The translations under genes and the position numbers were made by a program. Source: Euonymus europaeus (taxonomy: Eukaryota; Streptophyta; Magnoliopsida; Celastrales; Celastraceae). From it: 64,000 nucleotides of DNA. The first letter of the stretch is position 1, and each line of letters starts with the position of its first letter. The notes under the pieces were generated by a model that saw nothing but the letters and a program-made list of their open reading frames with translations, was not told where the DNA came from and did no database searches. Positions 1-11,870 of the stretch are shown here, piece after piece. Location of the stretch: positions 17,701,996-17,765,995 of the forward strand of contig OY756968.1 of NCBI GenBank assembly GCA_963580455.1, written 5' to 3'.

Positions 1-120
1 ACTCACTAAACAAAACCTAAAGAACTACTGCTCCCCCTAACTACCACCACTACAGTTGCTCCCTCTAAACTACCACTACTACAACTGCTCCCCCTAAACG
101 AGATCTCCCCCTTTTTGTGA
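1..120 (-). repeat. short purine-rich repeat (on the minus strand), possible Copia remnant
   Basis: The segment has three or four imperfect copies of a roughly 26-31 bp unit built on CTGCTCCCCCTAA plus ACTACCACTACTAC, followed by a TCTCCCCCTTTTTGTG stretch. Read on the minus strand it is AGGGGGAG-rich, like the purine-rich tracts seen between the coding parts of some plant Copia elements. That assignment is inference. No open frame supports it, and the element would lie mostly outside the window. Confidence 0.35.
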
Positions 121-2034
121 CTCACAAATGTCAAAGATGGGCACGCTAACGAATAAGCTGAAGAATGTCATTAGCTTCATCTTGATGCTTCTTAAGCTCA
201 ATGATACGGCCCTGCAAAACCATAATAAAAATGCTTATGGAGAAAAACGAATTCTTATCTATTTTCACTTTTTACTGGAGAGTGGACGCTATGTGGCAGA
301 GTCAAATTTTGGGTAATACAATGTTAACATAGTGTTTTATCTCATAGTGGTTCCTTCTTGCATCATCTTGTCTCCACTACTTAGCCAGTCAACCACACCC
401 ATTTCTTCTTTATTAGCTAGAGGCCTTGTCCCATTTTTTGGTATTTAAAATTGAGATATGTAATTGTAACGAAACTCCTTTTCTAGAGAATGCATTCGAT
501 GATTAAGAATAATTCATTAATTGATTTCATTGGCTATGCTATAAAGTTACAAAAATTGTCTCTCATTTGTGAATGGGTATTTGCATCCAAAGTATTGTCT
601 CTTTCAATTACAACTAAACTTTTTTTTTTACTTTTTTTTAAAATTTTCCTCGCACGGTTTTTGTTTATGAAAATTATTTTGCCTTCCCCACTTGACAACT
701 GAAACATTTGGTTCTTGAACTACTTTGAGAAAGATATTAAGTTGAGTGTTAGAGTGCAAACAGGACACCGTCCCTTTGGTCTTGCATGATTCGAGAGGTT
801 CATTGTTTACGTCACAACCTCCTCAATTGCTGACATGTAGGTTGTGCAAAATTTTGCCTCCACACATTTTAACCCCCTATTCCATATTGCATGAGTCATT
901 GATTATGAACACAGGTGTAGGGTTTATTTAACATCCAACACTTGAGATCAGTTATGAACACAAATGTAAAGTCTACGTAACAACATCCAACATTTGAGAT
1001 GAATGAGGGTTAAAAGAGATCGTAAATTGGGGGATGAAATATTTTTCTTAATTTCTTTTTCATGATCAAAGCAATCAATTCTCTAAATGACTCACCAACT
1101 AAACCACTAACACTAAGGTTTGAGAATCTGTATCTAATTATTTTTATTGTAATTGGTTATTTTAAGGATTGTTATTGTGTACTTTAATAAATTATATTTT
1201 CCAATATATATGGGGGTTTGAATTTTTTTGGTGTTCATGATTCTTTCCATTCTTTTTTTAGAACACGAAGAAAAAGACAGAAAAAACATTAGAACCTGCT
1301 GTTATGGTTTTCACATCATAATGACTTCCATTATGAAAAAAGTACTGGCTCTGGCTTCTTTGAACCCTAACTTGTGACTATATATGCTCCCACAATGCAC
1401 ATGCCATGAACAATCTAATTTCAAATGTTTAATTGTAACCCAATATATTCATTTCTATATAAATTTTTCATATTGACTTTTTTCGTCCTTCTTTGAGATT
1501 ATAGAATATCGATGTTGTTAATGACAGGACTAGTCATTATCCTTCATAATAATTAGTGATGTAATATCCTACGAAGCCCTTAGTTTTTTTTTTATCGCTT
1601 AAGGTTATTTTCTTCTTGAACTGTCTTTTCAACATTTTGAACGAAGTGGAATTGGGAGGGTTATCTGTGGAAGACTGGTGGGATGCAAAGGAAAGAGGAA
1701 GGGACTTATTATCCTTACTTTGTTTGTATTTGATGTTAAATTGAATGGAGGGTCACTCTACTCTTTTGCATGCTTAAGTATTACAAATAAAGCGAAGGTA
1801 AGTTATGGATGTCAAACTAAGAAAGTTCAAGATATCAGATGGATTCCTATCTGTGTATTCATTTTATAAATTGGAGTAATGGAGATCTTGGACAACGACA
1901 ATGTCTATATATATATATTTCATTATTGGGTTGTTTGTTAAGATTGCTTCTCTTTTATGTTATTTAATTCCACTGCTTTTCTATGGTCTTTGGTTCTCTT
2001 GGAAAAGAATCCTTTACGCTATTTTTGATTCACA
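121..2034. other. no gene recognised
   Basis: AT-rich DNA with only short frames (60-70 codons) of no recognisable family and no splice-consistent exon series. A (TA)n run lies near 1908-1919. I see no LTR ends, terminal inverted repeats or tandem arrays here. Confidence 0.6.
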
Positions 2035-2425
2035 GCGGAAACGGGACCAGGAATAGGAACGTGAATGGAATAGGAATAGGAATGAGAATGAGAACATGAA
2101 TTCTTGTGTTTGGTTGGTAAAGGAATTGTAAAGGAATAAGAATGGGAATAGTTGTCAAAATACCATATTGTCCCTCATCCACAACACTTGGATTTGCTAA
2201 TAAGGACAAAAATGTAATTTGCATAACTTACAAATTCCAATTCATCATGGACTGTCAAATTCCTTGGGTAGATACGAGAATGTCAAATTCTTGAATGCTC
2301 CAAAATTTGACATTCCATTCCGAATTCGGTCAATGTACCAAACACTGGAATTCTTTCAGTCAAAGGAATTCTTCATTCATTTCCGAACGAAAACATGCTA
2401 CCAAACATAGTGTTAGTTTCTTAAT
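2035..2425. mobile_element. possible MITE
   Basis: The left part holds repeated GGAATAGGAAT/GGAATGAGAAT runs followed by TGTTTGGTTG (about 2107). The right part holds the complementary pattern, CATTCCATTCC and TACCAAACA (about 2399-2407). This inverted organisation with TGTTTGG...CCAAACA near the ends is common in short non-autonomous plant DNA transposons. I could not fix exact terminal repeats or a target duplication. Confidence 0.35.
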
Positions 2426-3883
2426 ATAATTCATTCCTCCTGGAGGAATACAATTATTTTTAAAATAAAGATTCTTTCCTATGGTCAGCCAAGCCTCTCT
2501 GTCCGTGTCTCTAGGTCCCCTAAAAGGCTTTGCGTAAGAAAAGAAAAGGTTTCTCGTAATGTTGCACTGGTAGCCTAAAAGGCTAGATGTCACGATGATA
2601 CATCGATGCCCTCAAAGTATGATGCATGAATGCATGAAGTTAAAACAAAAAAAACTCGCTCAAAAACTTATGATTTTTGTTCAGAGTATGTGAGAAAATG
2701 ACTTAGGGTTATTTGGTTATCAAGATCACTATATATGATGCACATATAAAACCAATAAACCCCTAGATAATGGCCTAAACAATAAGATCAATGTTCACGC
2801 ACAAAATTAGGAAACGATGATGTCCTAATTATGTAAACAAGGCCAATAACGATAAGGAAAGTCTTTCTTACTCACGTTAACCATAAAATCAAGTTTCCAA
2901 AATTGATGCTCATGTAGGTTACGTGAAGGTTACCTGGGATCCATGTAGGGTACATATAGTTTGCATGACAGACTGTAACTTTCAGCTTCAAACCAGCTTC
3001 CCTAATCCTGAAATACTACCTAATAAGGATCCAAGCTAATCTAAGTGGATTAGTACAATGTCACGCATAGTGTAACATTAAAATTCTCAATAGTGCGAGT
3101 TCATCGCTAGTAGTCTATATTTTAAAAGTTTATGATAACTCATATATAAATAAACAAAAAGACTGTGTTTGGAAGCATGTTTCAACTCTCAAGAGGTTTG
3201 GGAAAATTCAATTTTTAATGAAATTTATGTTTGGTAAGAAGTTTAGCAAAAACGAAATTCCCAATTCGACAATTTAAAATTTTATCTTATAATAAAAATG
3301 AAAAGATAAAAATATCCCTATTCCCAACCTACCCCACAAACCCGGGACCGTTCCGCCCCACTTTGTCTCACCTCCGTCCCACCCCATTTTTTAACTGTTA
3401 GATCACTATAATCAATCTTGACCATTCAATGAGTCTAATTTCATTTAAATCAATTGACTAATATTATTAAATAAAAATAATATGAAATTTTTGTTATACC
3501 CTTACACTCGGTCAAACACCTTTAACAAAAATGCATTAACACCAGGTCCTTCTTTTTCCTCCACAAGCCCCTCTATGCTTGTTCTCTCTCTAAATTTTAT
3601 CATTCTAGATATCTAGAACCGCCAAATCAAAAACCTATAGGGGCAAAAAATTAGAGACGAGTCAAAGATCTCAAAGATTAAAGAGGAGCTCATCATCATT
3701 GATTGTTCAACTCCGAAGTCACAGGTATGAACCTCGCTTGCTATTAATCGTTTGCAATAATTTTTCGGTGCAAAAAGGCGAGAGCACTGATCTCTTCTTC
3801 TTTCTTTATCTTCATCGTAGCAATAAAGTAATAGAGACAACAAGCGAAATCTTGTGCTTGTCTTTGTTTCTCCTCAAATCTGA
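2426..3883. other. non-coding flank left of the MULE; possible second MITE at about 3163-3510
   Basis: No supported gene. From about 3163 the sequence again opens with TGTGTTTGGAAGCATG and a second TGTTTGG at 3229, then runs into AT-rich DNA, in the style of a small DNA transposon. From about 3550 to 3883 the sequence is the left half of the DNA into which the MULE inserted: it ends in TAGAGGGAT and continues at 22160. Confidence 0.45.
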
Positions 3884-3892
3884 TAGAGGGAT
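3884..3892. repeat. 9-bp target-site duplication of the MULE, left copy
   Basis: TAGAGGGAT directly precedes the left terminal inverted repeat and recurs exactly at 22160-22168 just outside the right one. Nine bases is the usual target duplication length for Mutator-like elements. Confidence 0.93.
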
Positions 3893-4012
3893 GGAAAATT
3901 TGGCAAAATGACCCAAAAACAAAACACTTTTGGCTAACTAACCCTTTTTTAAAAAAAACTTAACTTATAACCTTTTTAACCAAGGAAATGTCTCATATGC
4001 CCCCACTCCACC
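3893..4012 (+). repeat. MULE left terminal inverted repeat
   Basis: Begins GGAAAATTTGGCAAAATGA and matches the reverse complement of 22042-22159 for about 120 bases with scattered substitutions and one or two small indels. Similarity fades just after the GTCTCATATGCCC block. Confidence 0.92.
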
Positions 4013-5478
4013 TTTACTCTCTTCCCTCCAACTAAACTGCTTTAATTAATTAAAATTTTGAAAAATTAAATAACTTACCTTACCAATTACCACTGGTGCA
4101 TGAAGAGCGGAAGATCGATGGAAGGAAGAACGACGCCAAGCCAACCAAAGAAGCAGTCCGGTATTGCACCCAAAGAAAGTTCTCATTCGTTATGCTGTTC
4201 ACGAGGTCTTGGCATTACTTCTATCAGTCCAGCACGCACGGTAAGACATGTATTTTACAGGTTATTCCTATCTTTCCTTTGTTGTTGATGATCTCGTTTT
4301 AAAAGAACTGGAAGGAGAACGATCATGTGTCTGCTCATGGTATGAAATGCATGAGTGTATGTCCCTTGTCCTTTGGTTGTTTACTGATTTTGTTGTTGTG
4401 CATCATGTCATTTGGGTTATGGGTTAGGTTTTGCTGTTTGTTTGGGTGATATTGGGTATTCCATTATGGATTGAAGTTAGTTGTTGTAGGTTTGATGAAA
4501 TGCAAATATTTCTCAGGTTTTACGAATTTGGAATTGAGTGGATGATACTAAACAAGATGTTGCATCGAGTAGTTACAGTTTTGTTTAGAAGTTTTGAAGT
4601 TTTTATGTGAACAGTTTTGCCTTTGTTTATCACTCCGTTTATGTTCGTTTAGAATAGTTTAAATTTTGTTTATAACAGTAAATGTTTGGTGTGGAACGTT
4701 TTAATGTTTTGTATATGACAAATTAGGTTTTATTTTGCACTTTTTTTGGTTTTTTTAGGATAGCATTTTCATTTATAACATCTCAGAGTTGAAATTCGTT
4801 ACATTGGGTACACTTAATTGTTTATTTGCAGTCCATCTAAATGGAGTATAGGATAAGAGAGGTAGACAGGTTCCCTTCTAAGGTGAATGTTCTCTGCCGA
4901 CTGTATCAAGCCACATGCCTTATTAGAGAAGAACTCGGGAAATTTAACTGCTTAGAGTAGTTTAACAATTCATGTTTTGGGAGGTTCCTACAAATAAAAG
5001 CACCAAAAAACCATCCGCAGATCATACACCAAGTTCTCCTACGCCAAGTCAAAGCTCCAAAGGATGAGTATGAGGAAAAAATGGTTTTTAGACTATGTGA
5101 AAAGAGAGCGACATTCTCCATTAGGGAGTTCAACCTAATAACGGGTCTGACATGTTCTCCCATTGCCGGAATTTGATCCATTGCCGGAATTGGATCTATT
5201 ACCAGAAATTGGGCAATTTTGCATTGTTGATACAGTTTTTGAAGGGAAAACACTAATATCATGCAAAGAGTTGGAAGAGAAGTTCATTGGATGCAAGGAG
5301 GTAGAGATGAAGTTGAAGCTGGCTCTGGTATACTTTGTTGAGGTTGTTTTACTTGGTAAGGAGATGAAGCTGTCTATCGACCATAACTTCTTGAATTTAT
5401 TTATGGACTTGCAAAAATTGAATGAGTTCCCATGGGGGAGATTGAGCTTCAAAAGAACTTGTGAATGACTCCAAACTG

Positions 5479-5483
5479 CCTTA
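5479..5483. repeat. 5-bp target-site duplication of the gypsy element, left copy
   Basis: CCTTA immediately before the LTR start TGTGAAACCCC; repeated exactly at 14042-14046 immediately after the 3' LTR end GGGGCGTGACA. Confidence 0.95.
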
Positions 5484-7654
5484 TGTGAAACCCCGACCCA
5501 AAATTTTTAGTTTTGAGTCGAAATACGGATGATCCGTGAGGTACGGAATCATAGAAAAATAGTTTTGGAGCTAGGTTCGGTAAATGGGGCATAACTTTTA
5601 GTATACATGTCCGTTTTGGGCCCGTAATATATCAAATCGAAGCTTGAACCGAGCCGGAAAATAAAAGTGAGAAAAACTGGGTTTCTGGAAAACAGGAACC
5701 GTCCGGATAGTTAAAACAGCCGTCCGGACGGTTTGTGAAGGAACTGGGGCAGATTCATTTTTAGAGAAAATTTTGGTGCTGTGAACAGTAGACCGTCCGG
5801 ACGGTCTAACGAGGCGTCCGGACGGTTAAGCCTACGAGGTGGGCAGAGTGTTGAGAGAACAGTGAAGCGTCCGGACGGTCACTTGGGGCGTCCGGACAGT
5901 TATCGGGAAATCAGTTTTTAAGCTAGTTTTTAGACATTTCTTCATATTTTCTTGGAGAAGTTCCCGACTAGAGAGAGAAAGTGAGAGAGAAGAAGAGATA
6001 GAAGGAGATTTTGGCAAGAGATTGACTTGGAGATTGTGGATTGATGATCCTTGAAGCTAAGCAAGGAAGATTCAAGGTTGATTCAAGTGATTTGGTAAGT
6101 TTTTCTTAGTTTTTGGAAATTCTAGGTTTTTCTAGATTTGCTAGATTCTTGAAGAGTTGGGTGCTATGCTTTAGATATGTTGTTTATTGGTTGATTTTGG
6201 ATGTTTATGTAGATTGGTTTGTGTTTTGGAGTTGAGTTGAGCTTGGAGTGAGTTGGAGGATTTTTGGAAGAAATTTCTAGAGAGAGAAGTAAGTGATTTC
6301 GAGTTTATTGATTTTCATTGATGTTTATATGAGTTGTGGTTGATATATTGATGCATGTGAGGGTTCGGTTACGCCACATTGTAGGTTTGGGCAAACCGAA
6401 ACCCTAGGAACGAAATTTGGGAAATTGTGGTAAATTGCTCGACACGAGGTAGGGGATTTCCAACCATACTTTCTATCGTTCATTTTCGATATGTAAAGAG
6501 CTTTTCGATTCCTCATTGGTCGTTCCATTTGTGTTTCCGCCTTAATTGCTCCTAAGGGGAAACGAACCCTAATTGTGATTCTTGTTGATTCTTGATGTTG
6601 CATGACCCGAGTGTGTGTGTTCCATCTCCTATGGACACGATGTGATTTCCGTTCATGCATCATGGTAGTTATGTATATATATATGTAGGTTGTTCATATA
6701 TATATCTATTCAGCATGTCATGACATAATGCATTAGAGTTGCATGGGGGACCGGGTATGGACTCGGGAACCTTTAGGTTTCTTGAAAGCTACTTGGGGGG
6801 ATGACGAGGTGATGAGAGTTACCACTGAGTCATGTGAATTCCAAGTAGGATAACGCACTAGGGGTAAGGTCAAGAGTGACTTGCCTTGTGGGGTGCGGGC
6901 GTGATAGGTTCACGCAACCGGATGATCCTAGGAGTGGTTGGTTGTGGTGAGCTTGCTCCCGTGCAATATTTCATTGAGTTGCAATGATATTGTGGTTGTT
7001 ATGCTCCGAAAGGGTTATCCGGGTAAATGTTGATGTGAATTGTTGAGTATACGTTCATGTGGTAGGAACATATTGATGCATTACTTTCCTTTGGTTCAGC
7101 TTATATTGATGTTTACTTCATACCCTACTGAGCTTCTAGCTCACTCCTTTACTTTCTTCCTTCCACAGGAGACACTGGTACAGGTACTGGTGCTGCGGAT
7201 CGGTGAGCAGGTCATGACATGGATGGCCCTGGATAGAATAGGGTGCTAGAGATATACTCTATGCATGTGGGTGTATGTAGTATATCTATGTTGAGAGAAT
7301 ATAACCATTTGGCACGGTGGTGCTTGTATGTAGATGTAGATGTTGATATATGGTTATATTTGATGTGTTATAAATCTGTGTGATGATTTATATGTGATGC
7401 CATCAGTTTGTGCATGCTGGTAGTGGATGGCCTGAGGCCTAGGGTCAGGATTGCATGTGGTTGAGGCCCGAGGCCTATGTTTGCTAGGTTGCTAGTGTGA
7501 TGTTGTTGTTGCTGCGTTTCTGATGCAGGTGGGCGCTCTCCGATATACGGGGAGGTGCCGCCGGATTTCCGGTTGATCCCGGATGTTCACACTAGTGACC
7601 TAGGAAGGGTGCGGAGAGAGCACCCAGTCGCGTCTCCGGAAACGGGGCGTGACA
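5484..7654 (+). repeat. 5' LTR of the gypsy element
   Basis: Starts TGTGAAACCCC and ends GGGGCGTGACA (TG...CA), 2,171 bp, the same length as the 3' copy at 11871. It contains a palindrome cluster at 5697-5900 and GA-rich leader-like sequence near 5960-6010. The frames of 60-110 codons inside it recur in both LTRs and look like chance frames, not genes. Confidence 0.95.
5697..5900. repeat. cluster of CCGTCCGGACGG palindromes in the LTR
   Basis: Six occurrences of CGTCCGGA(C/T)(G/A) or close variants in about 200 bp. One is a perfect 18-bp palindrome AGACCGTCCGGACGGTCT at 5790-5807. The first two can pair as AACCGTCCGGA...TCCGGACGGTT. The cluster is repeated in the 3' LTR (about 12084-12290) with a few C/T and G/A changes inside the motifs. 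Function unknown; the motifs are CG-rich within AT-rich DNA. Confidence 0.85.
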
Positions 7655-7657
7655 ATT

Positions 7658-7670
7658 TGGTATCGGAGCG
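7658..7670 (+). other. gypsy primer-binding site (tRNA-Met type)
   Basis: TGGTATCGGAGCG lies three bases after the 5' LTR end. The usual plant initiator-tRNA-Met complement is TGGTATCAGAGC; one base differs. Confidence 0.88.
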
Positions 7671-7823
7671 AGGTTTACGGCTCTTTATAGGATCTGGGGT
7701 GTTGGGTCCTAGTTGTAGAGTAGTATATCCAGGACATGTCACGACTGCTACTGATCCGGTATGTTTTCTTTTCCCCTTAAATCCTCGTTTGAGTAGTGGG
7801 TTAAATGGTATTGTCTGTTTGCC

Positions 7824-8444
7824 ATGCAGATGAATACCCGTAGAACTACCAGGTCCGAGAGTGGGACTGTAGTACCTCGTGGCAGAGGTCGACGGGGAGT
7901 TGGTAGGGGCCGAGGTAGAGGCCGTAGTGTTGGGGTGGAACGTGTCACAAGAGGCACTCCTAGCACTGAGGATTCGGTTCCGAATGTGGATCCGGAGTTG
8001 AGAGAGGAAGAGATAGTTCAAGAGGGACTACCGTTGGAGAGTGATGATCAGCAGGCACCACCTGAGGTGCAGGTTGCTCCTGTTACTACAGGGGGGCAAC
8101 CAGTGACGATGGAGAGTCTTACTAGTTTCATGATGAGTATGGTGCAGACACAGGCGCAGACCATAGCTCAGGCAGTGGCTCAGGCGATGGGTGCTACTGG
8201 CACTCGTGCTGAGGGAGTTGTACCAGAGGCTACAACTGAGGTAGCAGCAGTACCTAGAGCTGGGAGAGGGATGTATGAGGTGGACCAATTGAGGAGGACT
8301 ACTCCTCCAACATTTTCTGGAGATGGAACGGGTGTGGGGGCGGAGGAGTGGTTCAACCAGCTGAGTATGAGAATGGACACTCTTGAGATACCCGATGAGA
8401 GACGGGTGAAGTTTGTGTTCTATTATCTGAGTGGAGTGGCCTAG
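7824..8444 (+). pseudogene. gag: gypsy gag, C-terminally deleted
   Basis: The first 206 codons of gag, starting MNTRRTTRSESG with an Arg/Gly-rich N-terminus, a Gln-rich middle, and the conserved capsid start (TPPTFSGDGTGVGAEEWFNQL). The frame ends at TAG 8442-8444 just after the FVFYYLSGVA motif. In intact relatives this block leads on to a Trp-rich segment, the rest of capsid and a CCHC zinc knuckle, none of which is present. Within about 45 bases the sequence is already in the protease, so several hundred bases have been lost by deletion. The frame is the same as that of pol, consistent with an original single gag-pol frame. Confidence 0.88.
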
Positions 8445-11400
8445 GTACATTCTTGATTTCGAATAGTTGGGCAAGAGTTTTTTTGTGATTTTGGAGCTAC
8501 TTCGTCGTTTATTACTAGTTCGTTAGCGAATGCACTAGCGGTGGAGATTTCGCCGATTAGGAGAATGTTTACGCTGTCCTTACCATTCGGGCACTTTACC
8601 ATGTTGGAGGGAGTAGTGTTCGGTTGTGAGTGTCGGTTTGGAGAAATATCTCTGAAAGCCGACTTGTTTGTATTAGATTTCCAGGATTTTGATGTGATTC
8701 TTGGAGTTGATTGGTTGACGAAGCACCAAGGGTTGCTTGACTTCTGGGAGAGGAAGATTACTCTTAGAGTACCCGAGGGAGGAGTGATTCAGTTGAGGGG
8801 ATCGAAGGGGATTCCATGCCCACATTTCATGGATAATCCTTCGTACCAAGATTGTAGAGTTGCGAGTTTAGTGACTTCGGCGCCTAAGGGCGATGTAGCT
8901 ACACCGATATTGATAGTGGAGGAGTTTACGGATGTATTTCCGGAAGAGTTGCCGGGATTACCTCCGAAGAGGGAAATTGACTTTGCTATTGAGTTGCATC
9001 CGAACGTCAAACCAATTTCGATTCCGCCGTATCGGATGGCTCCAGCAGAGTTGAAGGAGTTGAGTACTCAGTTAGAAGAGTTGCTAGACTTGGGGTTCAT
9101 TAGACCGAGTGTGTCCCCGTAGGGAGCACCGGTGTTGTTCGTCAAGAAGAAAGACGGAAGTTTGAGGATGTGTATTGATTATAGGCAGTTGAATAAGGTT
9201 ACAGTGAGGAATAAGTATCCGTTGCCTAGGATCAATGATTTGTTTGACCAATTGAGAGGTGCTAGGCATTTCTCTAAGATTGACTTGAGGTTGGGTTATC
9301 ATCAGTTGAGGATTAAGGATGAGGATATCCAGAAAACAGCGTTTAGAACTCGTTATGGACATTATGAGTTCCTTGTGATGCCGTTTGGGTTGACAAATGC
9401 CCCGGCGGTATTCATGGACCTAATGCAAAGGGTTCTTCGACCGTTTTTGGACAAGTTTGTAGTGGTGTTTATTGATGATATATTGATTTATTCTCCTACG
9501 GAGGAAGAGCATGAAGAACACTTGAGGGTAGTGTTACAGACGTTGAGGGAGAATTAACTGTATGCTAAATTGAGTAAGTGTGAATTTTGGGCTACGGAAG
9601 TGAAGTTCCTAGGCCATGTGATCACTCAAGAAGGCATAGCGGTTGACTACTCCAAAGTTGAGTCGGTTTTGAATTGGGAGAGACCAAAGAATGTGACAGA
9701 GATCCGGAGTTTTCTAGGATTGGCGGGTTACTACCGGAGATGTATTGAGGATTTTTCGAGAGTTGCTTCGCCGATGACGCAGCTCACGAAGAAGGGTACA
9801 CCATTTGTGTGGACAGACGAATGTGAGGCCGCATTTGAAGAGTTGAAGAAGAGGTTGACAACACCTCCAGTGTTAGTAGTTCAGGAGAGGAATGTTGGCT
9901 ATCAGGTGTATTGCGATGCATCTGGAGTCGGGTTGGGTTGTGTGTTGATGCAGTAGGGCCGAGTGATAGAGTATGGTTCGAGGTTGCTGAAGACACATGA
10001 GAGGAACTATCCAGTGCATGATCTGGAGTTGGCGGCAGTAGTATTTGCTCTTAAGCAATGGAGGTACTATCTCTACGGAGAGACGTTTGAGGTGTTCTCG
10101 GATCACAGAAGCCTTAAGTACCTATTCACCCAAAAGGAGTTGAACTTACGGCAAAGGCGGTGGATGGAGTACTTAGAGGATTTTGATTTTAATTTGCAAT
10201 ACCATCCTGGTAAAGCAAATGTGGTTGCGGATGCATTGAGTAGGAAGCAAAGAGTTGCTAGCCTATTCATGCATGAGTGGAAAATTGTGGAAACAATCAA
10301 TGAGTTTGGATTGGAGTTGAGGAGTCAAGAGGAAAAGGTGCATTTGTGTTCTATGACTTCGAGACCTATGATGGTTCAGAAGGTTATAGATGCACAAAAC
10401 GGAGATCATACCTTTGATGTGATTGATGAGAGTCTTGGATGGGTTCGAGGGAATGATGGTGGAGTACGATATGCGGGAAGGTTAGTGGTTCCCGAAGATG
10501 ATGAGTTGAGACAGAAGATTCTAAGGGAAGCACATCATTCTTGGTTTGCTATGCATCCCGGGGGTACGAAGATGTACCGAGACTTGAAGCAGAGTTTCTG
10601 GTGGAAGGGCATGAAAGCCGATGTTGTTAGATTTGTGACGAAGTGTCTTACTTGTCAACAAGTGAAGGCAGAACATCAGAGACCAGCTGGATTGTTGTAA
10701 CCATTACCAGTAGCGGAATGGAAGTGGGAGAAGATCACAATGGACTTTGTGACGGCATTGCCAATGACTCAGAGGAGGCATGATGCGGTTTGGGTGATAG
10801 TGGACAGATTGACTAAGTCTGCACACTTCTTACCCATGAACAAGACGGATTCATTGGAGACCTTGAGTACTATGTATGTCAAGGAGATTGTGAGACTTCA
10901 CGGAATTCCATTATCTATTGTGTCGGACCGAGACCCGAGGTTCATAGGTAGATTCTGGAGTAGTTTACAGGAGGCATTGTGAACGAAGTTGGATTTCTCT
11001 ACAGCATATCATCCTCAGAGTGATGGATAGAGTGAGAGAACCATACAGATTTTGGAGGACATGCTACGGGCATGTGTAGTTGATTTTGGAGGACATGCTA
11101 CGGGCATGTGTGGTTGATTTTGGAGGAAGTTGGGATCGGTACTTACATTTGGCGGAGTTTGTGTATAACAACTCTTTCCAAAGTAGTATCGGGATGGCAC
11201 CTTATGAGGCGCTCTACGGGAGGCCTTGTAGGTCGCCTTTGTGTTGGGCAGAGGTTGGTGAGAAAGTTGTGTCCGGACCGGAGATGGTCAAAGAAGCACG
11301 AGAGAGAGTTGATGAGATACGGAAGCGGTTGATCACCGCACAGAGCCGACATAAGTCTTATGCTGACCGGAGGAGGAGACCTTTGGAGTTCGCTGTAGGC

Positions 11401-11832
11401 GATAAGGTTTTCTTGAAGGTTAGTCCGAGACGGGGAATTCAGAGATATAGCAAGCATGGGAAGTTGGCACCGAGGTTTGTGGGGCCATTTGAGATTTTGG
11501 AGACAGTTGGACCGGTGGCGTACCGTTTGGCGCTTCCACCGAAGCTTGAGAAGGTTCACAATGTATTCCATGTATCTATGCTTCGGAAATATGAGCCGGA
11601 TCCGTCGCATGTGATAGATTGGACTACGTTGGAAGTTGAGGAAGATGGGAGCTACACTCTTCACCTGGTGAAGATTCTAGACCGACAGAACAAGGTCACG
11701 AGGTCGAGTGTGATACCATTGGTAAAAGTGATGTGGATGTACCACGGAGTTGTAGAAGCAACTTGGGAGTTGGAGTCTCGAATGAAGGAAAGGTACCCGG
11801 AGTTGTTCGGAGATTCAGGTACGTGTGTGTAG
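8445..11832 (+). pseudogene. pol: gypsy pol: protease, RT, RNase H, integrase, chromodomain-like end
   Basis: Read in one frame with gag. The protease begins about 8480, where the active-site DSGAT is DFGAT (8487-8501). RT follows ([37 protein letters not shown] at about 9466-9495), then RNase H ([26 protein letters not shown]), then integrase with an HHCC part ([15 protein letters not shown]) and the acidic residues [12 protein letters not shown] and SERT. The C-terminus (VIPLVKVMW...EATWE) resembles the chromodomain-like end of chromoviruses. Damage: stops at 9120, 9555, 9954, 10698, 10980 and 11028, all in the original frame, then a 34-bp tandem duplication at 11049 that moves the rest into the next frame. 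Five of the six stops fit C:G to T:A change of Gln or Trp codons, a pattern usual for methylated DNA. Confidence 0.93.
11049..11127. repeat. 34-bp tandem duplication in integrase, frameshifting
   Basis: The unit at 11049-11082 is repeated at 11083-11116 with one substitution (TGTAGTTG versus TGTGGTTG), followed by an 11-base third start (ATTTTGGAGGA). Since 34 is one more than a multiple of three, it explains why the integrase frame changes here. The 11-base motif flanking the unit suggests slippage or repair at microhomology. Confidence 0.93.
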
Positions 11833-11858
11833 TTAAATTTCGGGACGAAATTTTATTA

Positions 11859-11870
11859 AGGGGGGGAGGA
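11859..11870 (+). other. gypsy polypurine tract
   Basis: AGGGGGGGAGGA lies directly before the 3' LTR start, where plus-strand DNA synthesis of an LTR retrotransposon is primed. Confidence 0.9.

Noticed and set aside
6325..6663. 112-codon minus-strand frame, repeated at 12712-13050, as a gene
   Set aside because: It is simply present in both LTRs of the gypsy element; no recognisable domain.
7658..7670. tRNA gene at the primer-binding sites (also 32731, 38909, 45854, 60314)
   Set aside because: Only the 12-18 bases complementary to a tRNA 3' end are present; no cloverleaf around them.
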